From Rhizophagus irregularis (Eukaryota > Glomeromycota > Glomeromycetes > Glomerales > Glomeraceae), in assembly GCF_026210795.1 (NCBI RefSeq), contig NC_089448.1:2356001-2420000 (forward strand): a DNA stretch of 64,000 nucleotides, in the 5' to 3' direction. This document shows positions 1 to 11,869 of the stretch, one piece after another (position 1 is the stretch's first letter; each line of letters begins with the position of its first letter). Under the pieces are notes generated by a model that saw only the letters and a program-made list of their open reading frames with translations, did no database searches and was not told the DNA's origin. A program made the translations under genes and the position numbers.

Positions 1-98
1 CTTTCAGAATACATAGACTTATAATAAAAAAAAAATATGTGAAAAATTATTGATTTAAATCTTATAAAAAGGTGTACATATATTCTAAAGAGAAATAC

Positions 99-187
99 CA
101 ACACTGTGATAGTAGGGAAATAGATTCTTGAGTATCGACAAGTTTATTGAGTTTAGAGATTAAAACATCCTCGGAGTAAGCTGACAT
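99..187 (-). CDS. Rtt103/RPRD1-like CID-domain protein, first exon (partial)
   Basis: The minus strand opens with an ATG at 187. Its 29 codons (MSAYSEDVLI..., then TQESISLLSQ) resemble the start of the RNA polymerase II CTD-interacting domain in yeast Rtt103 and animal RPRD1 (start, KL spacing, then a QxSI/V..LS helix). In that family the CID binds the phosphorylated CTD and acts in termination. A donor (GTATTT) follows at 98, after the second base of a codon that would be Trp if the next exon begins with G; the family has Trp there. The intron or next exon leaves the window. It is divergently paired with TDP1. Only about 30 residues are visible, so the family call is tentative. Confidence 0.6.
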
Positions 188-432
188 TTTTAAGTGATTA
201 ACTGTAGAAAATTTTTTAAAAGAAAGAAAAAAAATTCAGTATTATAATTAATATAAAAAAAAAGGTAAAACGAAAACCACTTTTTTTTCATTCGAGGAGT
301 GCTATTAAAAAAAGATCAGTTTAAATTTGAAGTAAATGATTGGCTGAATGTCAAAATTCTCACGTTGAAAAACATATATAAGATCTGAGATTTGTAAATT
401 ATCGTGTTATACTGTAATTTATCTAGCACGCG
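188..432. promoter_or_regulatory. Divergent promoter between CID gene and TDP1
   Basis: This is the 245-bp gap between two start codons on opposite strands, so it must hold both promoters. A TATA-like run (CATATATAAG) lies near 371, about 60 bp before the TDP1 ATG. A/T homopolymers typical of fungal promoters lie around 225-300. No specific factor site is claimed. Confidence 0.5.
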
Positions 433-2606
433 ATGTCTGAAAATTGTCCAGAAGGTAGAAGCAAACGCCAGAAAATAGAGGATTCGAGCAAATATTCTAT
501 CGAAGTCTCTAATAATCAGCCGAACGTAGCTTATGAAGATTCTGGCATTAAACTTACTACAGTTGAAGCTCTTCCAGCTTCCGAAAATATTGACTGTGTT
601 TCTTTAAGTTCTATTTTGTCTTCTGTATGGGACATTTTTATGAATTTTTTTATTGTATTTCAATATAATAGCAACCTTTCTGATTTATTCCTTAATTAGG
701 AGAATTTGATCGAAATGGTTCAATTTAATTATATGGTAGAACTTGAATTCCTAATGACTAATTTACCTAAGTCTAAACAGAAGATCATTCCTACGACTAT
801 TGTTCATGGACTTAGTGGAGAAAGTGAAAAATATTTAAAGGTAAAGTTAAATAGTAATCTAATCATTGAATGAATAGTTAATTACGAGAAATTTTGATGA
901 AATTATTAGGATGAGGCAAAACTTTTCAAAAATGTAAAACTGATTTCTCCACGACTACCTATTCCATATGGTCAGTTAATAGCGCTTATAATTGAATATT
1001 TTCATTTATTTTTTTACTTATAATTATTTTGTTAATTACTAGGAACACATCATACGAAAGTACATATATACATTATATATCTTACGTTATCGTTAAATAA
1101 TTCACTCAATGTTTCTTTTATTCACAGGCAATGTTGCTTTTTTATGCGAATTCCACAATGCGTCTGATTATTCATACTGCAAACGCGATCAGAAGAGACT
1201 GGGCGTATGTTTTTTATTCTTAAAAAAAAATCGTTTTATTTTCTACCAGAGGATTGATTAAATCGTTAAATATTTTGGATAGCAACAAAACTCAGGGGGT
1301 ATATATGTCACCATTTCTACTTAAGAAACGCAATATTGCTTCATCTTCAGAATTCGAATCAGATTTTATGGAATATTTAGAGAGTTATGGTGACAAATTA
1401 AATATCATTCGGAATAAAGTGAAGGAATATGACTTTTCGACTATAAAGGTAGAATTATGACACGGAAAGTTCCTGTTTATTTTGTTTATTTAATTTAGCG
1501 AACTATTTACTGATATTATAATAGGCAATATTAATTGCCTCAATACCAGGTTATCACGTCAATGAAAAACTAGAACTATTTGGGCACATGAGGCTTAGGA
1601 ACATTTTAAGCCGTGTCACCGTTCCATTATCGTGTAAGTTGGATAGTACTATTATATGTCAGTTTTCAAGCATTGGTTCACTCGGTAAAGATGAGAAATG
1701 GCTAATAGAAGAATTTGCAGAAAGTTTAAAGTATGCAAAAAACCAAAATCAATGCAGCGAACCGGATATTAAATTAGTTTATCCAACCGTTGAAAATGTC
1801 AGCAACAGGTATTGAAGTCTCGATAGATTTGCCAGTATATTAACGAGCTAGTTAATAATATCTTATTTTAATCAGTTTGGAAGGGTGGGCAGCTGGAAAC
1901 TCTTTACCATTTGATCATAAAAATTACTTAAAACAAAAACATTATATGCAGAAATATTTACACAAATGGAAGGCAATTGAAGCTGGAAGAGAACGTGCAA
2001 TGCCACATATTAAAGTAAATAATTTAAAACTCCTTAGTAATTATTTTTATCTTCCTAATTTTTTTTTTCGGATATTTTTAGACATATTCTCGGATGACAA
2101 TGATACCGAATTCAAATAATGATAATAATTTAGAATCAAAATCAAGTGCAGAAATTGCATGGTTATTGTTAACTAGTAGTAATTTGTCTAAAGCTGCATG
2201 GGGTGCTTTACAGAAGAAAGACAAACAGTTGATGATACGAAGCTATGAGTTGGGTATATTGACCTTTCCAGAGTTATTTCAAGTAAGTTTCATATAAATA
2301 ACTTTTTTTTACCCTAAATATTAACTTTTTTAATTATTTTCTCAGAATGATGAATATACTTCGGTTCATATGTTGAATTCTACTCCTCAAAATTTAAAAC
2401 CTCTATTACCATCTTTTAACTCACCTTCAAAGTCAACTTCATCTAAGAAGAGAAATCGACCTGAAGAAAAAAATACATTGATAATTCCTATCCGCTTACC
2501 TTACGATCTACCATTAACACCATATAATTTTAAGGATGGTGATGAATGCTGGACATGGAATATACCAAGGACTGAAACAGATTGTTTAGGATTAAAAAAA
2601 TTTTGA
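433..2606 (+). CDS. TDP1: Tyrosyl-DNA phosphodiesterase 1
   Basis: Ten exons join in frame to a 523-residue protein: 433-624, 700-840, 910-970, 1043-1059, 1128-1204, 1250-1448, 1525-1808, 1876-2014, 2082-2282, 2346-2606. It belongs to the phospholipase-D-like family that hydrolyses the 3'-phosphotyrosyl bond of stalled topoisomerase I in the nucleus. The first catalytic motif is GTHHTK (residues 132-137, catalytic His135/Lys137). The second is MPHIK (His368/Lys370), followed by [10 protein letters not shown] (Asn404). Other family landmarks are [21 protein letters not shown] and the C-terminal PYDLPLTPY...WNIP. Length is slightly below human TDP1 (about 600) because the N-terminal extension is short. 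Residues 45-64 ([13 protein letters not shown]) lead directly into the catalytic core. All introns are about 60-80 nt. No break is seen and the gene should be functional. Confidence 0.95.
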
Positions 2607-2796
2607 TTTTGTTATTATATTAATTTATAAATGAAAAGAAAATATTATACAATTTATAAATGTTTATATAAAGTATATTAATTATCAAAAAGAACATTAT
2701 TATAAATCAAATTAACATTAAAATCTGTTATTAGTCTTTCTTGTTTTGATTATCTCGCTGTTATGTTATAATTTTTTTGGTATAAATGTCGGTGAA

Positions 2797-3278
2797 TCAT
2801 GTATAATATAATTCAAGATTCACGCCATTACTAATTGAGTCTAAAAATTTTTATGATCCAAATTAATAATTACGGAATAAAAATATTAAAGAATTAGAAT
2901 TCTTAGACTTACAATCATCCAATGTGAGTTTATTATTAAGCGAATTGATGCCTCTTCATAAAATAAAATAAAAAAAGAATGAATGAATATCCATAGCAAA
3001 TTTTTAACTTATATTATTGAAAGCTTACCCATATCTCAGTTTAATTTTATTGTAAGGCGTACCAATATGAGCCGCAAGTAGTTTTTTAAATTCTAAAACG
3101 GAATCAGTTGGACTTTTTATTTTTTTTTTTGTATTCGAACGGTTCAAAAAAAAAACAAAAATGGTGAATAATAGAGTATAAACGGAAATATAAACAAAAA
3201 ATTTGGTTATTAAAATACTAACGAGCACTTGACTTGAACTTTTTTACCTAAACGGTCGTTGCAAGTGACCATTATCAT
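2797..3278 (-). CDS. HUB1: Hub1/UBL5-type ubiquitin-like modifier, divergent
   Basis: Four exons (3278-3223, 3112-3029, 2953-2913, 2840-2797) join with matching phases into a 74-residue protein. It starts MIMVTCNDRLGKKVQVKC and ends NLELYYT, covering the full length of Hub1/UBL5 (73 residues). The family is a non-conjugated ubiquitin fold that ends in Tyr-Tyr plus one residue and binds splicing factors such as Snu66 and Prp38. Asp22, which contacts the HIND helix in known Hub1, is at the right position (SPTDS). The stretch LLAAHIGTPYNKIKL matches the usual LIAAQTGT.WNKI.L. Odd: the normally near-invariant segment KKWYTIFKDHVSL is replaced by a RYGGINSLNNKLTL stretch, still followed by DY. A second ATG two codons on could also serve as start. 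The gene is convergent with TDP1 (190 bp between stops). Confidence 0.88.
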
Positions 3279-3767
3279 AGTATCGTTTGAATTTTTTGAA
3301 TCTTTTGATTCTCTTGATTTTTTTGAATCTTTTGAATCAGAAATGTCTTGATCCATGCTCAGTTCGATTGGAAACTTTAAAACCGATTTTAAAGGGTTTA
3401 AATTTGAGCAAATAAAAAACTCGTCGCTTATGGCAATGATAACAGATCATGTGATTATTTTTTTTATTTTGTTAATTATTACGTCAACAGGTATAATTAC
3501 AAGTTTTAAATAAAAACACTTTCAAATTCAATATGAAAATAATTTGCTAAAAGAAAATAATAAAGAATGGTATACACCTAACCCTTATCTATCATATTTT
3601 TGATTATAAATGTAAAATCTATAATAACAATAAATCACCGGATTAGTAAATAGTAACAATAAAATACAGATTAGTACAAGAATTTATATTAACAAAAAAG
3701 ACTTATTGGAAATACAATTCCCAAGCTCACTACTAATGAGCAAATAAAATACAAACTAACAATCTTT
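3279..3767. other. Intergenic, Hub1 promoter side
   Basis: No reading frame or RNA gene is recognised. It lies upstream of HUB1 and downstream of the membrane-protein gene that ends at 3768. A short run of GATTC/TTTTGAATC repeats sits at about 3285-3345. The HUB1 promoter should be within the first part. Confidence 0.4.
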
Positions 3768-5372
3768 TTATTTTGATTCAGACTCTGATGAAAGGCTAGC
3801 ACCATCTTTTCCTAGTTCATCACTTATATTACGAATCTCTACTTTAGTATGCCTTATTGAAATATTCTGTAAATCAGTTCCTTCTTCTGCAAGTTCTTTT
3901 TTCATTAATTCTTTCGCTTCTCTCCTCCGTAAACGTTCTTCCTGTGATAGATTAGTATCATCATCCTCATCATCTTCTGGTTTCCAATCTGGCTTTCGCA
4001 GTACTTTACGGAATGCATCTGAAAGAAGTGCAGCATCTGAAGCAGATATCGGTTGATTTTCGAAAGAAACTTTAGATTTCGGATTTAAGCGCATTTCATC
4101 TTTATTCGCAAGTGGAGTTGTGGAATGAATCGACTCCGCTTCCACAGGGGATTCAGAGTCACGATTATTACTTCCGAATTTGCCAATGGACAAAGGAGTA
4201 ATCATTGGAGTGCTTGAACTCATAGAAAGATTTGATAAACTTTGTTTAGTTTGATTATTGACACGTTTTCTATTCCTGATAGCAATAACAATCGCAATAA
4301 AGGCTAAAAATGCAGCAACACTAGCAACTGCTATAAACACATTAAACACATTTTTTTCGGATTTATCTTTTTTCTGATCTCCTGAATTAATTGGCGGTGT
4401 AACAGTATTCGTGGGAGCAGCTGCTTGAACAGTCTTAACAGATATTGAAGCAACTGGTTCTGATTTTAATGTTGGTTTCGATTCTAGGTTTGTTTTTACA
4501 AAAATAATGTTAAAATAAAAAACATTTTTTCAATAAAAATAAACAAATAAAATTTTCCAAAACAACAAACATACCTATAGCTATAAATTCTTTAGATTTG
4601 TAAATATCGAGATTGAGATTTTCATAATGTCCCTTTGGAATTACTCTAAATACAAAAGTGTGTTTACTATTTTCGTTCGGAATTGAATTATTATAATCAG
4701 GAAACCATCCAGATTCTACAGTAAAATCTATAGAGTTTTCTTCTATAGGTTCTAATAGATATGCTGTTGAAATTTTTGGATTTAATATAATCGTATCTTC
4801 AATTCCACTAGTATTTTGTTGCTGTCTAAGAAGATAAACTTCCACTTCCGTTTCAATAGCTAATGAAGGATTATAAGGATTCCAACTCAGATTGACGATT
4901 TGACCGACTTTATATTCACTGCCTTCTTCAGGACTACAAAACAATGTAGTGGGGGGAGTTTCTTCAGGAGATTTAGAAGTATTACACGTTGCTAAATAAA
5001 TAAATCGTATTTGGTTAATTTAATGTCTATTATTAATTTCTACTCTGAATACAAAATAAACTGTATCGCAAAAAATTTCGATAATTTGATAATTTTATAA
5101 TTTGGAACCGCTTAAGTTTCTCAAACTAACCTTTAAGTAAGATGTATGAATATGAACAAAAATAAAAACTGAATAATCATTTTATAAATTGAAAAAATAG
5201 GAGACTACTTACATGCTCTTTTTACGACGTGAGAACGAACGGGTATTAGTATTGATAATATAATTAATATGAAACATATAATTTTTGTCGTATGTAAATT
5301 ATAAGAATTGTTATTTCGAGGAAATGACGTCGTTGAACAACTATTTAGTAAAAAGTCCTTTTGGGTTAACAT
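3768..5372 (-). CDS. Single-pass membrane protein with extracellular beta-type domain
   Basis: Three exons (5372-5213, 4991-4575, 4483-3768) give 430 residues. Layout: a hydrophobic segment near residues 35-50 (IICFILIILSILIPV) that would act as signal peptide or anchor, with a long polar N-terminus before it; an extracellular domain of roughly residues 58-190 (FCSPEEGSEYKVGQIVNLSW..., HTFVFRVIPKG); a Thr/Pro/Lys-rich stalk; a transmembrane helix at about 239-261 followed by RNRKR; and an acidic, Ser-rich cytoplasmic tail with RLRRREAKELMKKEL. The G-x-VNLSW pattern recalls the Kre9/Knh1-type N-terminal fold of fungal cell-wall proteins, but that is only a resemblance. Topology (outside domain, inside tail) suggests a cell-surface or sensor role. 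Function is not known to me. The ATG at 5372 is the first in frame. Confidence 0.82.
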
Positions 5373-5846
5373 TATTATTTAAAAATTAACTATACGTATT
5401 TTATAAGGAAATATGAGATAAAAACATGGACGTAAGAAGACAATGTTAAAATAAAATGATAAAATGAAAAAAAAAGAAATGAAACGACACGACGACAAAA
5501 TAATATTAATTTAGGAGGGAGTTATTTATTTTAATAGTATTGTGTAATCATTTAATGTAAAAATTTGTGATATCATAATATCCTCGATCACATCCGAAAA
5601 AAGACAATTGCAATTAGTTAAGTATATATATTCCTATTACTTTTTTCCGACGATCCTCGCGATCCTCAAAATTCTTTGGTCAAAAAAGGAAAATACTGAA
5701 AATCATTTACATAAATTTAATTTTGAGTCCATTATATTTCTATTTTGATGTTCATTGTATGAAAAGTAGGGGTAGTTGAACCTATTTATAGTTGAATATT
5801 TATAACAATATTATATATAGTTTAAGCAAAAATTCTCGTAATTATC
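5373..5846. promoter_or_regulatory. Divergent intergenic region
   Basis: 474 bp between the ATG of the membrane-protein gene (-) and the ATG of the MNWTGG gene (+), so it holds both promoters. TATA-like runs occur near 5625-5635 and 5805-5820. No other feature is recognised. Confidence 0.45.
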
Positions 5847-7251
5847 ATGAATTGGACAGGTGGCAAAAGGTTTAATCAAAATTTTTTACTTTATTTCTTA
5901 GTATTTTCAAACGATTAAATATTAATAAAATTTACTTAGAAATAAGATTAAAGTAAAACTAGAACTCCAAAAGCAAAAAGAGTTCTTCAATCGCCAGCGT
6001 CTTAAAAATGTACATTCATTTCTCAATATTGAATCAAGGCGTACTCGTACATTGACCAGTATAGAAGTTGTGCGTCGTAACGAAACTTCTAAAAATAATT
6101 CTTTATTATTTGACAAAATCTGTAAAGATAGCATCATTCTTGGTATAAATAATGACGACCCAGGTTCAAAAATCCCCACAAAGTATATGATTTAATATTT
6201 AAAATTCACACTAACTGAATTGTTACTTTGCTTACAAAAATTAAGATTTCACGAAACGTAAACAATTTCTCTTACAAGATAATGATTGGGCATGTGTTGA
6301 ATTTACTGTATGCAATTTAAATTAATTAAAATGCTTTATCTTTATAAAAATTAAAAAGTTATTGGTATTACAAAAAGTATTTAATTAATTTTATATTAGA
6401 CTAAATCTGTCAAAAAAAATTTAGTGAATTTACGAAACAATGAATGTACAGCGAACATGAGCCACATGACTAGCCCAAGTTCAAGGTCGATATCTCCAAG
6501 TGTTAATAAATCGAACTCGTCGCCATTGACACAAAATACTACGTTTAAGCGATCTGTTGACGAAGAATCATTAGAATGGCATCAATTCTTGACAAATCAA
6601 AATGATATCAGCTCAAAACCAGAACACGAATGGCAAAACAAATCATCCATATCCTCAGACATGATAACAAAAACGGCATTGCATTGTGCCGCACCTAAAT
6701 CAGTGACTGCATCAAATATTGAATGGAACAAATTTATACAAGGTCCTGATGATAAAACCATAACTTTTGATTCAAATCATAGCCCTTATTTTAGTTCTGC
6801 GAGATATTTTAATGATGAGGTGACTAATCATAAAGACGATTCAGAATCATCAACGATTAAGTTCTCAGGTATTACAATGGCAAATTTTTCAAAAGCGACT
6901 CAAGGTAATAGTACAGGATTTCATATATTGATTATTCCACTATTTAAAAATATACATATTAAAGTAATTTATGTAAATTAAGACTATTCAATTGACAAAA
7001 AGGATTTAAAAGAACCTCTTAGAATAAGCTCAAAGATGACAATGAATCAGGTAAGAAAATCTTCATTTAAAGTGAAATTTATAAATAATTATACTACAAT
7101 GATAATATGTTTTTAGGATATAGTTAAACGCGTACATGATCTCGAACTTAAAAATGCTCGATTTCAAATAGAAATAAATTTTCTCAAAAATGATATTAAA
7201 TGGCTAATGAAATTATTAAAGAAAAAACATCAGATAGAAAGAGATAATTAA
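5847..7251 (+). CDS. MNWTGG-start fungal protein with C-terminal coiled coil
   Basis: The start MNWTGGKR followed by a basic QKQKEFFNRQRLKN helix matches the opening of a family of uncharacterised fungal proteins. Exons: 5847-5869 (23 nt), 5940 to about 6142, 6425-6904, 6983-7050, 7117-7251, giving roughly 295-310 residues. The end of exon 2 is uncertain: phase-compatible donors lie after 6121 (GTAAAG), 6142 (GTATAA) and in the CCAGGTTC stretch near 6163. Exon 3 is Ser/Thr-rich (SPSSRSISPSV, EEWHQF-like repeats SLEWHQF and NIEWNKF). The last two exons form a predicted coiled coil (VHDLELKNARFQIEINFLKND). The protein looks like a disordered adaptor with two short EW-F motifs. Function is unknown. 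Confidence 0.75.
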
Positions 7252-9582
7252 TCCAACAGATACTGTATTATCGTATGTCACCCGAAAAGAAAAAACGGCA
7301 AATAATACGTTATCTGTTGAGGCATTTAACTAACAACCATCAATTCTTGAATTTATTCATGGATGAAAGCTATCCGTGTTTCTCTTTGGGTTGCACTGCA
7401 GGACATGCAATATATTACTCGCAGGATTGACAGAAGTAATTGGGTGATGAAAAATAATTATATACATTAGTGTATTACAACGAACTAATTTCGATTAATT
7501 GGACTTAAATAAAATCATGTTGGCATGTGTTATTATAAATGTTAGAAAACAGTTTTACTATGTTCTAACCCCGTTGGTTTTTCATTTTGCTCATTTGTTA
7601 ACATAAGCGTGTGAAATAATAGATAAAATAAGAAGTTTTTTATTATGCGCGGGATAATTGTGACACGGGAATTCTCATTGAATTGACCCTGTGATATATT
7701 AGTTAAACAACCGCATGTAACACTGAAATACTCACGTTTTATGCGATGGAAAAAACTTTATAAAATATTTACATAACATTTCTTCACTCTATTAAATTTA
7801 AAATAAACAATACAATCGAATAATCAATAGGAATATTCTTTATAAGAAGGGTTGATATTTTAATTATTCTTTCAAGATTTAATAAATTTACACACTTGGA
7901 AATTTAATTACTACCATCTTAGTTCCTTAGGTTTGAAGGTAAGCATAAGTATGGTTGAGGCTCTAAGCACTTAAGAAATAATTCCAGTCGGATATCTGAA
8001 TATTACTAGAGTAGATGATATAATACATATAAACTACTTTGCGAATAAATTATTTTCAAAAAAAGGGATTCAGAATTAAATATAAAAAATTTGTGTAATA
8101 CAATGAACCTGTCCTATAGAATAAGCGCAATTTTTATATTGTGTAATACACAATATAAAAAATTGCTACACTAACGCAATGCGCAAGAAAAAGTCACATG
8201 CAATTTGCGGAAAATAAATTTTGCGTACAGATACGCAGTGCGCAGATTATAATTTGCGGAATCCAAAAATAGGATGCGCTCCGCAAATTCCCCAAATAAA
8301 TGTGTATATATGTATGTCTTATTTATTTATTGAATTTGAGATTTAATAGGTTTTCTTATCAAAAATTAATAATTATATAAAAATGAATAAGTACGATATA
8401 ACGAATATTTTAACATTTGAAAAATTCTCATACCAAATATCACTAATTAAATGTGGTATAACCGTTCAACGAAGTAATTTTGTAACCCGCATATACACAA
8501 TAACCCTTTTTATTCCATAAATTTCTTTTAAAATGAATTTTTTTTAGTATAACGAAGATTTTTGCTAAAATAAATTTTAACATAAGGGGAATTTGATGTT
8601 GATTTTCATGATTTTTCACCCATTTTTATCATAGATGATTTATGTTTCGCAGTTTTCTCTACCTCATGATCATGACGTTTTACAAATGCATACGATTGTA
8701 ATCATAATCAAACTTCTATATATATATATATATATAATGAAAATTTTTTACTATTTTTAAAGTTTTATTAATTTTACACACATATCACGTGACTTTAATT
8801 TCTGTAAAAAATTTTAACTTTGAAAGAAACATATATTATGTGTATTTTCGTCTGTTCTAAAGTGTCAAAAGTTGGGTTTAAATGTCAATATTTTGTTCAA
8901 CATTTAATGAAATTTATTTTTTTAAACCTATATTTAAAACTTCTACAAAAAAAACCAGTTTTTTTAAATTTAAGATACTAGTAATTGTAAAATAATGGAA
9001 TACTAGTTTATTACAAAATAAATTTAATTTAATAGGTCATTTATTTAAATAAAGTAATATTGAAAAAATTTATTATATTTTATATTTTATATATTATTTT
9101 ATAATTACTTATTACTAATAATAAAAAAATGGTAACATATTTGATATAATACAAAGTTAAAATGAATTATTATATTATAAAGCCAAAATACACTTTTTAT
9201 AATTATTATCATCTATTATATATATGTTGCCAAAATAATTTTTAATTTTAAACCAATTTTGGCTTTATAATATAACTTTATTAGTAATGTGTAAATGTAA
9301 TCATCTGAAATTTATTGAAATATTTCATTAAATTTTATAGAAATGTAAAGAAATTTTTAAATAATTTCATTTTAGATATATAAACTTAATTAATAAAATA
9401 AATTTAGCTGAAATTATTGCCAATAAGACTGAAATTATTTGAGAATTTCCTTATATTTTCTGAATTCTAGCAAAAATTTCTGCCAAGTCTCAGGTGACTA
9501 TCTACTTTTATGTATTTTAAAAGTTATACTATAAAATTAAAATTGGTCTAAAATTAAAAAAAATATTTTAGCAATATTAATT
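7252..9582. other. AT-rich intergenic DNA
   Basis: Beyond a 51-codon open frame at 7275-7430 (MSPEKKKRQIIRYLL..., no support beyond being open), no gene is recognised. A dinucleotide AT run lies at 8716-8737. From 8200 to 8290 there are scattered TTTGCG/CGCAAA words. The rest is low complexity. Confidence 0.4.
8128..8165. repeat. Near-perfect hairpin, 16-bp arms
   Basis: CAATTTTTATATTGTG at 8128-8143 is followed, after a 5-nt loop (TAATA), by its reverse complement with one extra A, ending at 8165. It could form a stem-loop or cruciform. It stands alone with no gene next to it. Confidence 0.75.
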
Positions 9583-11133
9583 TAGGACCCCGGATATCTA
9601 ATATATGGAATTTGGCCAAAAACACCCCTTTTTGCTAAAACTCAAAAAATCGTTTTTTGTAAATATCTCAGCATCTAGTAATTCAATTTTAATGAAATTT
9701 TTTTATTTTGTAGCCCTTATTTAGCTCTACAATTTAAAAAAAAGTTCATCAAAATTGGACCACTAGATGCTGAGATATTTACAAAAATCGATTTTTTGAA
9801 CTCCTGAAAAATGGGCCAATCTGCCGAAAGTGTGACTTAAGGATCATTGTACTTTCTCTCCCGTTGGGCTCTGCCCATTTTTTCCCAAGAAGACATGGAT
9901 GAAAAATATGAGGATTTTTTGCCTTGAGTAATAGTAAAAGGACTTTTCGATGTTATATGAAGTTATTACCAAGGTCTTTAATTTCGCCTGAACTCCTTAC
10001 GGCTTATATTGAGTTAGGACCATTATCATGAGTCTTAGAGTTACCAATAATAATGTAAGATGGCAGTTCTATATGAACGTTCCCCTGGGCTTTCTGAAAG
10101 GTTGAAAAGTAGTGTGTCTTGGTTCCTATGCCTTTAAAGTCTAACTGGCCAAGTGGTTCACAGGCTGGACCATTATTTTTTGGAAGGAGCTCTTGACTAA
10201 CATATTTCTTGCTAGTTGATGTTGTTAACAGGAATTTTAGTCTTCTAAAATAAGGTGACAGAGTTGAGGTGTATGTTTGGTATTTTTCTTTCAGGTTTTT
10301 CTTTTACTTGCTTGAGTTTTCCTGAGGTTTATGTTTTTATTTTTTGCTTTTTGTTTTTCTTGGTCACTTTTTTTGGTGTAACCTTATTTTCTTTGAGGTG
10401 AGGGATACTGGAAATTTTGATTGTCATTGTGGCTTGGTGTTACAATTTCAAAATCGATAATCACTCAGGTGATAAGGGGTGACAGGTTAGATACCGCAGT
10501 TTTTATAGTATGCTGATCAAGGTGGTCACATGTTAAACTATCATTAGATTGACTTATTTAGGTAGACCTTAGGCCAAAGGATCATTCGCAATGAGGTGGG
10601 TGTTCTCCGTTAGGGATCGTTCAAAATGAGGTGAGTGTCACTGTTAGGATTGTACGACACTAAAAAGTTCTTCTAGTGGCTGAACTGCATGACACTAAAA
10701 AGTTCCCTGCGGTCTTTGTGAAATAGGTTTGTTATTCATAGTATGTAGTTAAATAGGGGAAATTGAATTTTGTGTATTTTTGATAGCGCTAATGGTATTT
10801 GGCATTGGGATTCTTCGATCTTTAAATGTAACGGGGGTCTCGCTGGGTACGTATAGCATAGTCAATTCTACCAGGTTTGAGATATAATTCGGGGATAGCC
10901 ATAGTTATTTATATAGAGAGGATGTTGGGTTTATAATCTTAGCATTTCTTTTTATGTATTTCTGGAAGATTATTGTTCTTGCATTAGATTAGTTCTGCAC
11001 TTTGTTGCAGTTCTTTTTGAATCCTATATTATATCAAAAATGTGCAATTGGCAAAAATTAATAAAATTCAAGCGCAGCTTTGTTAAACCGAAAGTGTGAC
11101 TTATGACCTGTTTTGGAGATATCTGGGGTCCTA
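9583..11133. mobile_element. TA-flanked TIR element (split by a 1.25-kb insertion)
   Basis: The left end GGACCCCGGATATCT (about 9585-9599) is repeated inverted at the right end (AGATATCTGGGGTCC, about 11117-11131). Both are followed outward by TA, the duplication typical of Tc1/mariner-type elements. A long internal foldback is also seen: ATATCTCAGCATCTAGT (about 9663) and its inverse ACTAGATGCTGAGATAT (about 9763). Removing the insertion at 9840-11087 leaves a non-autonomous element of about 290 bp. It has no coding capacity. Confidence 0.7.
9840..11087. mobile_element. Retroposon-like insertion with 16-bp target duplication
   Basis: CCGAAAGTGTGACTTA occurs at 9824-9839 and again at 11088-11103, exactly bordering a 1248-bp segment that is more GC-rich than its surroundings. 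A 16-bp duplication with no inverted termini points to target-primed reverse transcription. The segment has many stops in all frames, and I recognise no protein. Internal near-duplicates (GACACTAAAAAGTTC twice near 10647 and 10690; the GATCATT/GATCGTT..AATGAGGTG pair near 10580-10635) suggest old internal repeats. The right end ends in TTAAA rather than a clear poly(A). Confidence 0.6.
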
Positions 11134-11626
11134 TTAATTTATACTATTATCAGTATAATTACTTCTGAATATAATAAATCTCTATATACCAAATTCTTAT
11201 TATATCAAATCTAAATTTACAAAACTAATTTTTTATAATTATTTGTATTGAATATACCAAACTTTTATAATAAAATCCTTTATATCTATAATAATCAATT
11301 CTAATACATTAATCTAAATAACTATGCTAATATTATTAATTTGTAGTGATTCTTCATCTGGTAATTATATTATCATTTTTTTTTATAATTTATTTATTTT
11401 ATGTGAAGTTAACAAGAACATCAAAGGAGTATGATTTACTTAACAGGTAGAAAAACTCCATTTTTTTTTATAATTATTACAATTATTTATTTATTTTGGA
11501 GGTATGCCAGAAATCACATGATTATGCTCAATTATAAACTTAACCCTCCTATCCACTATGTAATTGAATTCTAATTGGCTAAAAAAATACATATAATATA
11601 TACTATAATATATTATATTAATATAT

Positions 11627-11780
11627 GGGGTTTTTGCAATAGAAAGGTATGAAACTCAAAAAAAATTTAAATTTTACTTTATATGCTAATTATGTTTTTT
11701 TTATTGAAATAAATGCAAATTTAATATTAATTTAATTTTTAATATTTTTTGAGTTTCGTACCTTTTTATTGCAAAGACCC
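11627..11780. repeat. MITE family A, copy 1 (154 bp)
   Basis: Ends are GGGTTTTTGCAATAGAAAGG and, inverted, GGGTCTTTGCAATAAAAAGG; similarity runs about 35 bp inward to AAACTCAAAAA. Other copies are at 39766-39917 and at 22517-23073 (split). Flanking TA-rich DNA is compatible with a TA target. No coding. Confidence 0.8.
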
Positions 11781-11869
11781 ATATATATTATAATACAATT
11801 AGTTTGCTATCTAATAATCCAATTTGCATAAACTTTTTTTTTTATTTTGTAGCCCTATTATACTTTATA

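Noticed and set aside
5922-6179. 85-codon minus-strand open frame
   Set aside because: Antisense to exon 2 of the MNWTGG gene, whose plus-strand reading and splice sites are better supported.
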